Source of the DNA: Dehalococcoidia bacterium
GTDB lineage: Bacteria > Chloroflexota > Dehalococcoidia > SHXV01
DNA length: 43,102 nt
Direction: 5' to 3'
Assembly (NCBI GenBank): GCA_009693105.1
Contig: SHXV01000007.1
Span: 1 to 43,102 of the forward strand
This document shows, piece by piece, positions 1 to 8,521 of the stretch (its first letter is position 1; each line of letters opens with the position of its first letter). The notes below the pieces were generated by a model. It did not search any database, was not told the origin of the DNA, and saw nothing but the letters and a program-made list of their open reading frames with translations. The translations under genes and the position numbers were made by a program.

Positions 1-31
1 AGCGAAGAGCCGCCGCGCTTCTAGCCCCGCG

Positions 32-61
32 TTGCCGCTAAAGTCGGTCCATTGCTATACT
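32..61 (+). promoter_or_regulatory. Promoter of tRNA-Ala
   Basis: A TTGCCG -35 element (32-37) and a TATACT -10 element (56-61) are separated by 18 bp. A TG one base before the -10 makes it an extended -10. The predicted start point near 68 lies just before the tRNA at 72. Confidence 0.6.
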
Positions 62-71
62 TGAGTCCCGT

Positions 72-147
72 GGGGCTGTAGCTCAATTGGTAGAGCGTTT
101 GTCTGGCAGACAAAAGGTAGAGGGTTCGAATCCCTCCAGCTCCACCA
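72..147 (+). tRNA. tRNA-Ala (GGC anticodon)
   Basis: The 76-nt cloverleaf has a seven-base-pair acceptor stem (72-78 with 137-143), discriminator A and an encoded CCA end (145-147). The anticodon loop CTGGCAG gives anticodon GGC. The G3:U70 wobble pair, the identity element for alanyl-tRNA synthetase, is present. It has its own promoter upstream and a hairpin terminator downstream. Confidence 0.95.
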
Positions 148-164
148 CTTACATACCCCCAGAA

Positions 165-185
165 AAGCGGCCTCCCCGGCCGCTT
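165..185 (+). terminator. Hairpin terminator after tRNA-Ala
   Basis: A perfect 8-bp stem (AAGCGGCC, loop TCCCC, GGCCGCTT) is followed by a T-rich stretch (cattgttgt). It lies 18 bases past the tRNA end, so it probably ends the tRNA transcript. Confidence 0.65.
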
Positions 186-322
186 CATTGTTGTCCAACA
201 CCCCCAAATGGCCCGGACATTCCGTGCCGTTCGGCCCTAGGGACGCGCCGCTGCATTGCGTAGAACAGAACGGATGCGGTAATAGGAGCGCCCGGAGGGC
301 GGCTGAAACACGGAGGATCAAC

Positions 323-798
323 ATGGCGCGGTACTATCAGGCGATCTCAGCGGACGGCAACCTGGAAAATCCCCCGGAGGCGTGGGTGAAGTACGTTCCG
401 GAAAAGTACCGGGACCGCTCCCCGCGCCTGATCAAGCTGGAAGGCGATGGCGAAGGCTGGATCGTGGAAGGGCGCCCGCTCCTCCACAACGGTCGCAACA
501 TCAACGGCGCCCGCACGCTGGCCCCCGGCGCCACTACCTCAGGGGTGCGCTCTGAACACGAGCCTAATACAACCCGGACGGCACGCCGGCCCCCGGCGCG
601 GGGGATGCCGTCCAGCGCCTGCAGGAACAGGACCTGGACGGCATCGATGCGGAAGTGCTGTACCCGCCCGTGTTCGCCGTCGGCTTTGTCGAAGGCATCA
701 CGGACAAAAACGTCTACCTCTCCCTGGTCAAGGCCTACAACACCTTCCTGGCAAAGGATTACTGCGCAGTGGCCCCGGACCAGCTCATCGGCACCTAC
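323..798 (+). pseudogene. Amidohydrolase-family N-terminal fragment, frameshifted
   Basis: The start is intact: ATG at 323 with GGAGG six bases upstream. The first ~70 residues (MARYYQAISADG..., then a KYVPEKYRDR segment) resemble the opening of metal-dependent amidohydrolases whose N-terminus is typically SADGH; here the His position reads Asn (SADGN). Around 555-575 the frame shifts by one. Amidohydrolase-like sequence resumes (PDGTPAPGAGDAVQRLQEQD, later EVLYPPVFAVGFVEG) and runs to about 798 (AVAPDQLIGT), where it joins an unrelated dehydrogenase fragment. The C-terminal two thirds of the enzyme are missing. Non-functional; the family call is from motif memory. Confidence 0.7.
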
Positions 799-1052
799 AC
801 ATGCTCACGCGCTACCTGGCGAAGGAATGCGCGCCGGAGGTGCGGGTGAATGCGATCAGCCCCGGCGGCATGCGCCCGGAGCCTCCCGCGGAAGGCATCG
901 TCCTGAACCCGCAGAGCAGAAACCCGATGCAGCGCACCGGCTACGCCGACGACATCGTGGGAGCGCCGCTGTACCTGGCCTCCGGCGCATCCAGCTACGT
1001 CACCGGTACGGTGCTCTTTGTCGATGGCGGGCACACGGCCACGGTGACTTGA
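799..1052 (+). pseudogene. Short-chain dehydrogenase (SDR) C-terminal fragment
   Basis: About 84 codons in the third frame, ending at the TGA at 1050-1052, match the end of a classical SDR. They hold the VRVNAISPGG segment that follows the catalytic YxxxK helix, a DDIVGAPLYLAS segment and the terminal SSYVTGTVLFVDGG motif. The Rossmann fold and catalytic Tyr/Lys are absent. The fragment begins exactly where the amidohydrolase homology stops, so one deletion or recombination event joined the two. It immediately precedes the leuS promoter. Confidence 0.75.
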
Positions 1053-1080
1053 GGCACGAAGCCGCCGCTGCCTGTATAAT
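1049..1080 (+). promoter_or_regulatory. Promoter of leuS
   Basis: A consensus -10 (TATAAT, 1075-1080) lies 41 bases upstream of the leuS start. The best -35 is TTGAGG at 1049-1054 with a long 20-bp spacer, so only the -10 is convincing. The -35 candidate overlaps the stop codon of the SDR relic. Confidence 0.5.
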
Positions 1081-1121
1081 TTCCCCACACCTATCGCCTA
1101 GCCCAGACAAGGAGAGCGGCC

Positions 1122-3563
1122 TTGGCCGACCGCTACGACCCCACCGAGATCGAACCGAAGTGGCAGGAACGCTGGGAGCGCGATGCGCTCTACCACGCCG
1201 ACGACGATGATCCGCGCCCGAAGTGGTACGCCCTCACAATGTTCCCCTACACTTCCGGCAACCTGCACATCGGCCACTGGTTCGCGATCGCCCCTTCCGA
1301 TGTCCAGGCTCGCTTCATGCGCATGCGCGGCCACAATGTGATGTTCCCCATCGGCTTCGACGCTTTCGGGCTGCCGGCGGAGAACGCGGCGCTCAAGCAG
1401 GGCATCCACCCGGCCAAGTGGACCTGGGACAACGTCGCCACCATGCGCGGCCAGCTCAAGTCGATGGGGGCGTCCTTCGACTGGCAGCGGGAGATCGTCA
1501 CCTGTGACCCTGCCTACTACCGCTGGACCCAGTGGTGGTTCCTTAAGCTGTTTGAGACGGGCCTGGCCTACCGCGCGGAGGCCCCTGCGAACTGGTGCCC
1601 CGGCTGCCAGACCGTACTGGCGAACGAGCAGGTGAAGGACGGTGCCTGCGAGCGCTGCGGCTCCGTCGTGAGCCGGCGCAGCCTGGAGCAGTGGTTCTTC
1701 CGCATCACGAAGTACGCGGAGGAACTGCTGGACTTCGGCAAGCTGCAGTGGCCGGAGCAGGTCATGACGATGCAGCGCAACTGGATCGGCCGGAGCGAGG
1801 GCGCGGAGCTGTCCTTCGCCCTGGAGCAGCCCGCTGGCGAAACGCAGGAAATCCGCGTGTTCACCACCCGCCCGGACACCGTCTACGGCGTCACTTTCAT
1901 GGTGGTCGCGCCGGAGCACCCGCTCGTCGCGGCGCTGACCACGCCGGACCACCGCGCTGAGGTCGACGCCTACGTCGCCGCCGCTGCCCGCGCCACCGAG
2001 ATCGATCGGCTCTCCACCGAGGGGGAGAAGACGGGCGTGTTCACCGGCGCCTACTGCGTCAACCGGCTGAGCGGCAACCGCGTACCCATCTATATCGCGG
2101 ATTATGTCCTATACAGCTACGGAACCGGCGCCGTCATGGGCGTTCCCGCCCATGATCAGCGCGATTTCGAGTTCGCACGGAAGTACGGCATCCCGATCGT
2201 CCAGGTGATCACGCCGGTCAAGGGCGAAACGCAGGCGCTGGACGCCGCCTATGTCGAGCCCGGCTCGATGATCGACTCCGGCCCCTTCGATGGCCAGACG
2301 AACGCCGAGGGCTGGCAGGGCATCGCCGATAAGGCGGAGCGGGAGGGCATCGGCAGGCGCACGATCACCTATCGCCTGCGCGATTGGCTGATCTCCCGTC
2401 AGCGCTACTGGGGGGCGCCCATCCCCATCGTCTATTGCGAGAAGGACGGCATCGTCCCCCTGCGGGAGGACCAGCTTCCCGTGCTCCTGCCGGACGACGC
2501 GGAGTTCCTCCCCACGGGCCAATCGCCGCTGGCGCTGCACCAGGGCTTCCTCCACACCACCTGCCCGAAGTGCGATGGCCCCGCCCGCCGGGAGACGGAC
2601 ACGATGGACACGTTCATGTGCTCCAACTGGTATTACCTGCGCTACGTCTCGCCCCATTTCGATGGCGGCCCCATCGACCCGGCGCTGGCCCCCAAATGGC
2701 TGCCCGTCGATCAGTACACCGGCGGCGCGGAGCACGCGGTCATGCACCTGCTCTACGCCCGCTTCTTCACCAAGGCGGCGCGAGACATCGGCGTCGTCGC
2801 CATCGATGAGCCGTTCACACGGCTGTTCAACCAGGGGCAGATCATGGGGCCGGACGGCCAGCGTATGAGCAAGTCCCGCGGCAACGTCGTCGCGCCAGAT
2901 CAGCAGGTGAGCCGTTACGGCGCCGACGCCTTCCGCTGCTACCTCATGTTCCTCGGCCCCTGGGACCAGGGCGGCCCCTACGACGATAGCGGCTTTGCCG
3001 GGCTCTCCCGCTGGCTGCACCGCGCCTGGACCATTGCCACCGAAGAGACGCCGACCACCCGCGACGGCGAATCAGCGCGGGCCGTGCGCAGCCTGGCCCA
3101 CCGCACGATCCAGCGGGTGACGGAGGACATCGAAAAGTTCCGCTTCAACACCATGCTGGCGGCGCTGATGGAGTACACCAACGGGCTGGCCCGCCTTCGC
3201 GATGCCGGCCCCGTGGACGGCGCCGCCTGGACCGAAGCCATCGAATCGCTGATCCTGATGCTCGCGCCCGCCGCGCCGCACATCGCGGAGGAGCTGTGGG
3301 AGCGCAGCGGGCACAGCTACAGCGTGCACACGCAGGCGTGGCCGCGCTGGGACACCCGCTACACTACCGTGGAGGCCGTCACCATTGTCGTGCAGGTGAA
3401 CGGCAAGCTGCGCGACCGCATCCAGGCGCCGACGGGGCTGTCCGAGGCTCAGGCGATGGCGCAGGCGATGGCGAGCGGCAAGGTACGCCCCTTCCTCGAT
3501 GGCAAGGCGGTGGGCCGCACCATCTACGTGCCGGACAAGCTGCTGAACATTGTCATTGGCTAG
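1122..3563 (+). CDS. leuS: Leucyl-tRNA synthetase
   Basis: Class Ia aminoacyl-tRNA synthetase charging tRNA-Leu in the cytoplasm. The 813-residue protein has the usual bacterial length. The HIGH signature is at residues 49-52 (SGNLHIGH), followed by a zinc-type CPGC...CERC pair near 165-185, the CP1 editing domain (TTRPDTVYGVTF and GVPAHDQRD segments), and the KMSKS loop as RMSKS near residue 582. The anticodon-binding and C-terminal domain follows. The start is TTG at 1122, chosen because AAGGAG lies seven bases upstream and the N-terminus (ADRYDPTEIEPKWQ) is typical. It is the first gene of a + strand run with proC and yggT. Confidence 0.97.
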   Translation: MADRYDPTEIEPKWQERWERDALYHADDDDPRPKWYALTMFPYTSGNLHIGHWFAIAPSDVQARFMRMRGHNVMFPIGFDAFGLPAENAALKQGIHPAKWTWDNVATMRGQLKSMGASFDWQREIVTCDPAYYRWTQWWFLKLFETGLAYRAEAPANWCPGCQTVLANEQVKDGACERCGSVVSRRSLEQWFFRITKYAEELLDFGKLQWPEQVMTMQRNWIGRSEGAELSFALEQPAGETQEIRVFTTRPDTVYGVTFMVVAPEHPLVAALTTPDHRAEVDAYVAAAARATEIDRLSTEGEKTGVFTGAYCVNRLSGNRVPIYIADYVLYSYGTGAVMGVPAHDQRDFEFARKYGIPIVQVITPVKGETQALDAAYVEPGSMIDSGPFDGQTNAEGWQGIADKAEREGIGRRTITYRLRDWLISRQRYWGAPIPIVYCEKDGIVPLREDQLPVLLPDDAEFLPTGQSPLALHQGFLHTTCPKCDGPARRETDTMDTFMCSNWYYLRYVSPHFDGGPIDPALAPKWLPVDQYTGGAEHAVMHLLYARFFTKAARDIGVVAIDEPFTRLFNQGQIMGPDGQRMSKSRGNVVAPDQQVSRYGADAFRCYLMFLGPWDQGGPYDDSGFAGLSRWLHRAWTIATEETPTTRDGESARAVRSLAHRTIQRVTEDIEKFRFNTMLAALMEYTNGLARLRDAGPVDGAAWTEAIESLILMLAPAAPHIAEELWERSGHSYSVHTQAWPRWDTRYTTVEAVTIVVQVNGKLRDRIQAPTGLSEAQAMAQAMASGKVRPFLDGKAVGRTIYVPDKLLNIVIG

Positions 3564-3620
3564 CCGCCAGGCCGTGACCCCGCCCTTGCGATTTGCTATG
3601 CTCGACGCACGAGGTCTCCT

Positions 3621-4421
3621 CTGACGAAGATCACATTCATCGGCGCCGGAACCATGGGAGAAGCGATGATCGCGTCGCTGCTCCGGGGCGGCACGGCGCC
3701 CGCCGAGATCACCGCCTGCGAGAAGGTGGCGGCACGGCGGGAGCAAATCGCCGCGACCCACGGCGTCGCCATCAGCGACGACGCGCGCTCAGCCGCGGCA
3801 GGGGCCCCACTCATCGTGCTGGCCGTGAAGCCGCAGGACTTCGCGGCGGCGGCCAAACCGCTGAACGGCAGCCTGACCGAGGACCAAACGGTCGTCTCCA
3901 TCATGGCGGGCGTGAGTCTGCGGGAGATGGAGCGCGTGTTGGGACACGATCGTCTGGTACGGGCCATGCCCAACACGCCCGGCCAGATCGGCGCCGGCTT
4001 CGTGGCCTGGACGGCCACGGCCAAGGTGAACGCGAAGGCGCGCACCGCCGTCGGCGCGCTGCTGGCAGCACTGGGCAGCGCCGTGGAAGTGACGGACGAA
4101 AAGCAGGTCGACATGGCGACGGCCGTAAGCGGCAGCGGGCCGGGGTTCGTCTACCTGATCATCGAAGCGTTCATCGATGCGGGCGTGCGCATCGGCCTGA
4201 GCCGGGAGCTGGCGACCCGGATGGTGGTGGAGACGGTGCTGGGCAGCGCCCTGCTCATGCAGGCCACGGGGGAACATCCGGCAGTACTGCGCAACAGGGT
4301 CACCTCCCCGGGCGGCACCACGGCCGCCGGGCTGGAGGAAATGGAAGCGCATGGAGTGCGGGCGGCGCTGGAGGCGGCGGTGATCCAGTCTTACCAGCGG
4401 GCGCGCGATTTAGGAGCATAA
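3621..4421 (+). CDS. proC: Pyrroline-5-carboxylate reductase
   Basis: Last step of proline synthesis: NAD(P)H-dependent reduction of pyrroline-5-carboxylate. The N-terminal Rossmann motif TFIGAGTMGEA and the C-terminal family signature (SPGGTTAAGLEEME) are both clear, with SGSGPGFVYLIIEA in the dimerisation domain. No ATG, GTG or TTG precedes the first beta strand. The first ATG (3654) would delete the GxGxxG nucleotide loop, so the start is most likely CTG at 3621, with GAGGT about five bases upstream. This gives 266 residues, the normal length. It is closely followed by yggT. Confidence 0.93.
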   Translation: MTKITFIGAGTMGEAMIASLLRGGTAPAEITACEKVAARREQIAATHGVAISDDARSAAAGAPLIVLAVKPQDFAAAAKPLNGSLTEDQTVVSIMAGVSLREMERVLGHDRLVRAMPNTPGQIGAGFVAWTATAKVNAKARTAVGALLAALGSAVEVTDEKQVDMATAVSGSGPGFVYLIIEAFIDAGVRIGLSRELATRMVVETVLGSALLMQATGEHPAVLRNRVTSPGGTTAAGLEEMEAHGVRAALEAAVIQSYQRARDLGA

Positions 4422-4423
4422 TC

Positions 4424-4684
4424 ATTAACACGTTCATCATCCAGTTCGTCGATATCCTCACCACGGTGCTTACCGTCGGGATATTCCTGCGGGCGATCGT
4501 CTCCTGGTTCCCGATCGATCCGAACAACCCCTTGATGCAGATCCTGATCCAGCTCACGGAGCCCGTACTGGCGCCCATCCGAAGGATCATGCCCCGCATC
4601 GGCATGATCGACCTGACCCCCATGGCGGCGATCATCCTGCTGCAGGTGCTGTCCAGCGCGGTCACGCGGGGTATCGCCACCTAG
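4424..4684 (+). CDS. yggT: YggT family membrane protein
   Basis: Small membrane protein of the YggT family, of unsettled biochemical role (linked to envelope and osmotic functions). Two hydrophobic segments flank the family motif (VSWFPIDPNNPLMQ, then EPVLAPIRRIMP). The reading frame has no ATG, GTG or TTG at its head. The Shine-Dalgarno AGGAG (4412-4416) sits seven bases before ATT (4424) and four before ATC (4421), so translation probably begins at one of these rare starts. The alternative, GTG inside the first membrane helix, would remove most of that helix. The proC stop is within three bases, indicating coupling. Its stop interlocks with the opposed DUF167 gene in CTAG. Confidence 0.8.
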   Translation: MNTFIIQFVDILTTVLTVGIFLRAIVSWFPIDPNNPLMQILIQLTEPVLAPIRRIMPRIGMIDLTPMAAIILLQVLSSAVTRGIAT

Positions 4685-4938
4685 CTCAGCCTCGCCCGCA
4701 GCGCTGCATCGTCCATCCCCGCCACCTCGATCGTCTTATCCCGCGACGTCGCCCCCGCGGCCAGGGTTACGTCCCCGCGCGGCAGGCCCAGCGCCTCCGC
4801 CAGTAGCCGCAGCAGCGCCTCGTTCGCCCGCCCATCCACCGGCGGCGCCATGACCCGCACGCGCAGCACACCGTCCCGCCACCCGGCGATGCCCTCCCGC
4901 TTCGCCCGCGGCGTCAGATGCACCCGTAAGCGCGCCAC
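4681..4938 (-). CDS. DUF167 family protein (YggU-like)
   Basis: An 85-residue DUF167/YggU protein of unknown function. Visible family features are the N-terminal [14 protein letters not shown] strand, the central [20 protein letters not shown] motif, and the [19 protein letters not shown] segment. The start is ATG at 4938. YggT and YggU proteins are often encoded side by side; here they are opposed, with both stop codons read from the same CTAG (4681-4684). Confidence 0.88.
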   Translation of the reverse strand: MARLRVHLTPRAKREGIAGWRDGVLRVRVMAPPVDGRANEALLRLLAEALGLPRGDVTLAAGATSRDKTIEVAGMDDAALRARLS

Positions 4939-4980
4939 ATTACTTCTCCCCTACATTCAAAAACAGCCCCGAGCATACCA

Positions 4981-5009
4981 TTGCAGAACACGCGTTCGTG
5001 TGCTACGAT
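4981..5009 (+). promoter_or_regulatory. recA promoter
   Basis: TTGCAG (4981-4986) and TACGAT (5004-5009) are separated by 17 bp, a good sigma-70-type promoter. Its spacer is occupied by the SOS operator. Predicted transcription starts near 5016, about 48 bases before the recA ATG. Confidence 0.75.
4986..4997 (+). promoter_or_regulatory. LexA (SOS) operator of recA
   Basis: GAAC-ACGC-GTTC is a perfect dyad matching the Bacillus/actinobacterial-type LexA box (core GAACRNRYGTTY). It lies within the recA promoter spacer, where bound LexA would block RNA polymerase. No lexA gene is in the window. Confidence 0.8.
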
Positions 5010-5063
5010 GCCGCCGATACACGTAAGGAATGTGCGAAAGAGACGACACGGAAAGGACTTCCC

Positions 5064-6158
5064 ATGGTAGCAGCAGCGAACAACAACACCACCCTAGACG
5101 CGACGATTGCGGACATCGAGAAGCGCTTCGGGCGCGGCGCCATCATGCGGCTGGGCGAAGCACAAATGGTCGCGGTGGAGGCCATCCCCACCGGATCGCT
5201 ATCCCTAGACATCGCCCTCGGCATCGGCGGCATCCCGCGCGGGCGCGTCAGCGAGATCTACGGCCCGGAGTCCGCCGGGAAATCGACGCTGGCACAGCAC
5301 ATCATCGCGGAGGCGCAGAAGGGCGGCGGCATGGCAGCCTACATCGACGTGGAGCACGCCATGGACCCCGTCTACGCAGCGGCCTGCGGCGTCAACATCA
5401 AGGAACTGCTCGTCTCCCAGCCGGATACCGGCGAGCAGGCACTGGAGATCGTGGAGGCGCTGACCCGCAGCAACGCGCTCGACATCATCGTCATCGATAG
5501 CGTCGCCGCCCTCGTCCCCCGCGCCGAAATCGAAGGCGACATGGGCGATTCCCTCCCCGGCCTGCAAGCGCGGTTGATGTCGCAGGCGCTGCGCAAGCTG
5601 ACCGCGGCGATCAGCCGCTCTAACACCGCCGTCCTCTTCATCAACCAGATGCGCGAGAAGATCGGCATCGTCTTCGGCAACCCGGAGACCACCCCCGGCG
5701 GACGCGCCCTCAAGTTCTACAGCTCCGTCCGTATCGATATCCGGCGGGTGGAAGGGATCAAGCAGGGCACGACGATCGTCGGCAACCGCGTACGGGCGAA
5801 GGTAGTGAAGAACAAGGTCGCGCCACCCTTCCGCCAGGCCGAGTTCGACATCATGTTCGGCACCGGCATCAGCAAGGAGGGCGACATCGTCGACCTGGGC
5901 GTGGACTACGGCGTGGTCCAGAAGCTGGGCGCGTTCTACACCTACAACGAAACGCGCATCGGCCAGGGACGGGAGAACGCCAAGGAGTTCCTGCGCAACA
6001 ACGGGGAGATGGCAAAGGAGATCGAGACCGAGATCCGCTCCCGCGCCGACGCCGCCCGCCTGGCCGGCCTGAGCACGAACGGGGCGAAGCCCGCCACCAA
6101 CGGCGCCAAGCCGGCCCCGGCCCTCGCCGACGACGACGACGCTGCGGCCGAGGAGTAG
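5064..6158 (+). CDS. recA: Recombinase RecA
   Basis: ATP-dependent strand-exchange protein for homologous recombination and coprotease for LexA cleavage. The 364-residue protein has Walker [10 protein letters not shown] near residues 69-77, the [22 protein letters not shown] Walker B/L1 region (cited in part), loop L2 [21 protein letters not shown] and a C-terminal acidic tail ([10 protein letters not shown]). The ATG at 5064 is preferred to an upstream in-frame start at 4998: AAAGGA lies just upstream, and the earlier start would fall inside the promoter/operator. recX follows after 12 bases, in the usual order. Confidence 0.98.
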   Translation: MVAAANNNTTLDATIADIEKRFGRGAIMRLGEAQMVAVEAIPTGSLSLDIALGIGGIPRGRVSEIYGPESAGKSTLAQHIIAEAQKGGGMAAYIDVEHAMDPVYAAACGVNIKELLVSQPDTGEQALEIVEALTRSNALDIIVIDSVAALVPRAEIEGDMGDSLPGLQARLMSQALRKLTAAISRSNTAVLFINQMREKIGIVFGNPETTPGGRALKFYSSVRIDIRRVEGIKQGTTIVGNRVRAKVVKNKVAPPFRQAEFDIMFGTGISKEGDIVDLGVDYGVVQKLGAFYTYNETRIGQGRENAKEFLRNNGEMAKEIETEIRSRADAARLAGLSTNGAKPATNGAKPAPALADDDDAAAEE

Positions 6159-6170
6159 CCGCCGCACCCC

Positions 6171-6797
6171 ATGCGCATCGAACGCATCGACAGGCTGCCG
6201 CGCACCCGCCGACACGAGATCGGGGCGGGCGGCGACGTCGTCCTCACGCTCTCGACCGATACGCTACAGCTCGCAGGGCTGCAGGTCGGCGACGAGCTGA
6301 CCGAGGGCGACGTCGCCCGCCTCCGCTACCAGGACGACCGCTCCCGCGCTCTCACCCGCGCCCTGGCCGCCATCGCCCGCCGCCCCCACAGCGAGGCGGA
6401 GCTGCGCGATACGCTGCGGCGCAAGGGATTCGGGCGCGTCCTCATCGATGAAGTGCTGGGGCGGATGCGCGAGCTAGGCTACGTCAATGACGCCGCCTTC
6501 GCCGAGTTCTGGATGGAGACGCGACAGGCCGCCGCCCCCCGCTCCCGCCGGATGCTGCGCTGGGAGCTGGCGAGGAAGGGCATCAGCACGGAGGTCACGC
6601 AGACCGTCGTCGAGCCTCTGGATGATGGCGACTCCGCCTACCGCATCGGCATGCGGCGGGCCCGTGCCCTGGACCGCGGCGATGAGGCGGCCTACCGTCG
6701 CCGGCTGGCCAGCTTCTTGCAGCGGCGCGGCTTCAGTTGGGAGGTCACCCGGCGCGCCGTAGAGCGCTGCTGGGCCGAAGATCAGCCGCCTCCGTAG
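6171..6797 (+). CDS. recX: Regulatory protein RecX
   Basis: RecX binds RecA filaments and limits RecA activity. The 208 residues contain the characteristic three-helix repeats, beginning with ALTRALAAIARRPHSEAELR and RRKGFGRVLIDEVLGRMRELGYVNDAAFAEFW (cited in part). Its position 12 bases after recA suggests co-transcription and shared SOS control, as in many bacteria. Start ATG at 6171. The N-terminal ~55 residues (beta-rich, VLTLSTDTLQLAGLQVGDEL) precede the RecX repeats, as in several Gram-positive and Chloroflexota versions. Confidence 0.93.
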   Translation: MRIERIDRLPRTRRHEIGAGGDVVLTLSTDTLQLAGLQVGDELTEGDVARLRYQDDRSRALTRALAAIARRPHSEAELRDTLRRKGFGRVLIDEVLGRMRELGYVNDAAFAEFWMETRQAAAPRSRRMLRWELARKGISTEVTQTVVEPLDDGDSAYRIGMRRARALDRGDEAAYRRRLASFLQRRGFSWEVTRRAVERCWAEDQPPP

Positions 6798-6819
6798 ATT
6801 CAGCGATACCGCCGATTCC

Positions 6820-6849
6820 TTGACACCGCCTTCCTACGAAAACTATGAT
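6820..6849 (+). promoter_or_regulatory. Promoter of rny
   Basis: A consensus -35 TTGACA (6820-6825) and TATGAT -10 (6844-6849) have an 18-bp spacer. They lie 57 bases upstream of the rny ATG, so rny has its own promoter apart from recA-recX. Confidence 0.75.
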
Positions 6850-6905
6850 GGGGATCAATAGCTCATCGAGCTAGAACCTAAATCGTATTAAGCGGGGTAC
6901 TCGCG

Positions 6906-8426
6906 ATGATCGAAATCGTCATCGGCCTCGCTGCCCTCATCATCGGTAGCGCCGCCGGTTTCCTGGTGCGGCGCAACACCGGTCGGGAACAACAGCAAGT
7001 GGCGACGGCGGAAGCCGAGCGCCTTGTTCGCGAAGCTGAGCGGCAGCAAAAGGAAACCCTCCTTGAGGCCAAGGAGGAAGCCATGCGCATCCGCACTCAG
7101 GCTGAAGCGGAGTTCAAGAGCCGGCGCGATGAGGTCCAGAACATGGAGCGCCGGGTCGCCGGGAAGGAAGAATCGCTCGACCGCAAGGTGGAGACGCTGG
7201 AGCAGCGCCAGGCGACGCTAGAGCAACGCCAGGCCGAACTCCAACAGCGCAGCGAGGAGGTCGAGCACCTCCGCCAGCAAAAGCTCGCCGAAGTCGAGCG
7301 CGTCGCCGGGCTGACCCAGGCTGAAGCCAAGGGCGAGCTGATCAAGGAGATCGAGGGCGAAGTTCAGGAAGACGCGAACCGGCGGGTCCGGGCGGCAGAC
7401 TCCTGGGCCAAGCAGGAATCCGATCGCCGCGCCCGTGAGATCCTCTCCACCATCATCCAGCGCGTCTCATCGGAAGTGGTGCATGAAAGCACCGTTACCG
7501 TCGTCCCCATCCCCTCGGAGGAGACGAAGGGCCGCATCATCGGGCGGGAAGGGCGCAACATTCGCGCCTTGGAGGCGGCCACGGGCGTCGACCTCATCAT
7601 CGACGACACCCCGGACGCCGTCACCCTCTCCGCCTTCGACCCGGTGCGCCGGGAAGTGGCGCGGCTGGCGCTGACCAAGCTGATCCAGGACGGCCGCATC
7701 CACCCGGCGCGCATCGAGGAGATCGTGGCCAAGGCGCGACAGGAGCTGGACGCCACCATCGCCGAAGCGGGGGAACAGGCCGCCATCGATGCGGACGTGC
7801 CGGGCATGCACCCCGACCTGATCAAGTACTTCGGGCGGCTCAAGTTCCGCACCAGCTACGGCCAGAACCAGCTCCGCCACGCCGTGGAGAGCGCTCACCT
7901 CGGCGCCATGATCGCGATGGAGTTCGGAGCGGACATTGATGTGAGCCGGCGCGGCTCCCTCTTGCACGACCTCGGCAAGGCCATCGACCACGAAGTGGAG
8001 GGCACCCATGCCGCCCTCGGCGCGGAGCTGGCCCGGCGCTACGGCGTCAAGGAGCCGGTTGCCCACACGATCGAGGCGCACCACGAAGAGGTCGAGCCCA
8101 GCACGATCGAATCTCACATCGTCATCGTCGCCGATGCGATCAGCGGCAGCCGCCCGGGCGCGCGGCGAGAGTCGTTGGAGCGCTACATCCAGCGGCTGGA
8201 AGCGCTGGAGAGCATCGCGGGCAGCTTCGTTGGCGTGGACAAGGCATTCGCCATCCAGGCCGGGCGCGAAGTCCGCGTCCTCGTCGACCCGGGGACCATC
8301 GACGACCTCGGTTCCATGCGGCTGGCGCGCGACATCAGCAAGAAGATCGAGGAAAGTCTGCAGTACCCGGGCCAAATCAAGGTGACCGTGCTCCGGGAAA
8401 CGCGGGCCTCCGACTACGCGAAGTAG
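6906..8426 (+). CDS. rny: Ribonuclease Y
   Basis: Membrane-anchored endoribonuclease that starts mRNA decay. Domains in order: a single N-terminal membrane helix (residues ~3-22), a long charged coiled coil (~28-190, with QRQATLEQRQAEL-type heptads), a KH RNA-binding domain (~200-270, with the GRIIGREGRNIRALE loop), an HD phosphohydrolase domain (metal motif LLHDLGKAID near 350) and a conserved C-terminal region. The 506-residue length is normal. The order recA-recX-rny is common. A strong hairpin terminator follows 22 bases after the stop. Confidence 0.97.
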   Translation: MIEIVIGLAALIIGSAAGFLVRRNTGREQQQVATAEAERLVREAERQQKETLLEAKEEAMRIRTQAEAEFKSRRDEVQNMERRVAGKEESLDRKVETLEQRQATLEQRQAELQQRSEEVEHLRQQKLAEVERVAGLTQAEAKGELIKEIEGEVQEDANRRVRAADSWAKQESDRRAREILSTIIQRVSSEVVHESTVTVVPIPSEETKGRIIGREGRNIRALEAATGVDLIIDDTPDAVTLSAFDPVRREVARLALTKLIQDGRIHPARIEEIVAKARQELDATIAEAGEQAAIDADVPGMHPDLIKYFGRLKFRTSYGQNQLRHAVESAHLGAMIAMEFGADIDVSRRGSLLHDLGKAIDHEVEGTHAALGAELARRYGVKEPVAHTIEAHHEEVEPSTIESHIVIVADAISGSRPGARRESLERYIQRLEALESIAGSFVGVDKAFAIQAGREVRVLVDPGTIDDLGSMRLARDISKKIEESLQYPGQIKVTVLRETRASDYAK

Positions 8427-8448
8427 GCGCCCGACGTAAACCCGTCAC

Positions 8449-8474
8449 GCAGGGGCGTCGCTCGACGCCCCTGC
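8449..8474 (+). terminator. Terminator after rny
   Basis: A perfect inverted repeat: GCAGGGGCGTCG, two bases, then CGACGCCCCTGC, followed by ctcgttta. It lies between rny and the PHP gene. Confidence 0.75.
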
Positions 8475-8521
8475 CTCGTTTATGCTGGTCCAGTCACGGC
8501 ATGGTGAGAGGTTTCGCCCCT

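Noticed and set aside
188-1210. A 340-codon open frame covering the start of the window through the leuS start
   Set aside because: It is only partly coding: its first part crosses the tRNA terminator, the middle is out of frame with the conserved amidohydrolase and SDR segments, and the end overlaps leuS in another frame.
4998-5063. Upstream extension of recA from ATG 4998
   Set aside because: The extra residues are unlike any RecA N-terminus, the region is the promoter/operator, and the ATG at 5064 has its own ribosome site.
8149-8170. GC-rich inverted segments inside rny as possible regulatory hairpins
   Set aside because: Such short GC palindromes are frequent by chance in this composition and lie in conserved coding sequence.
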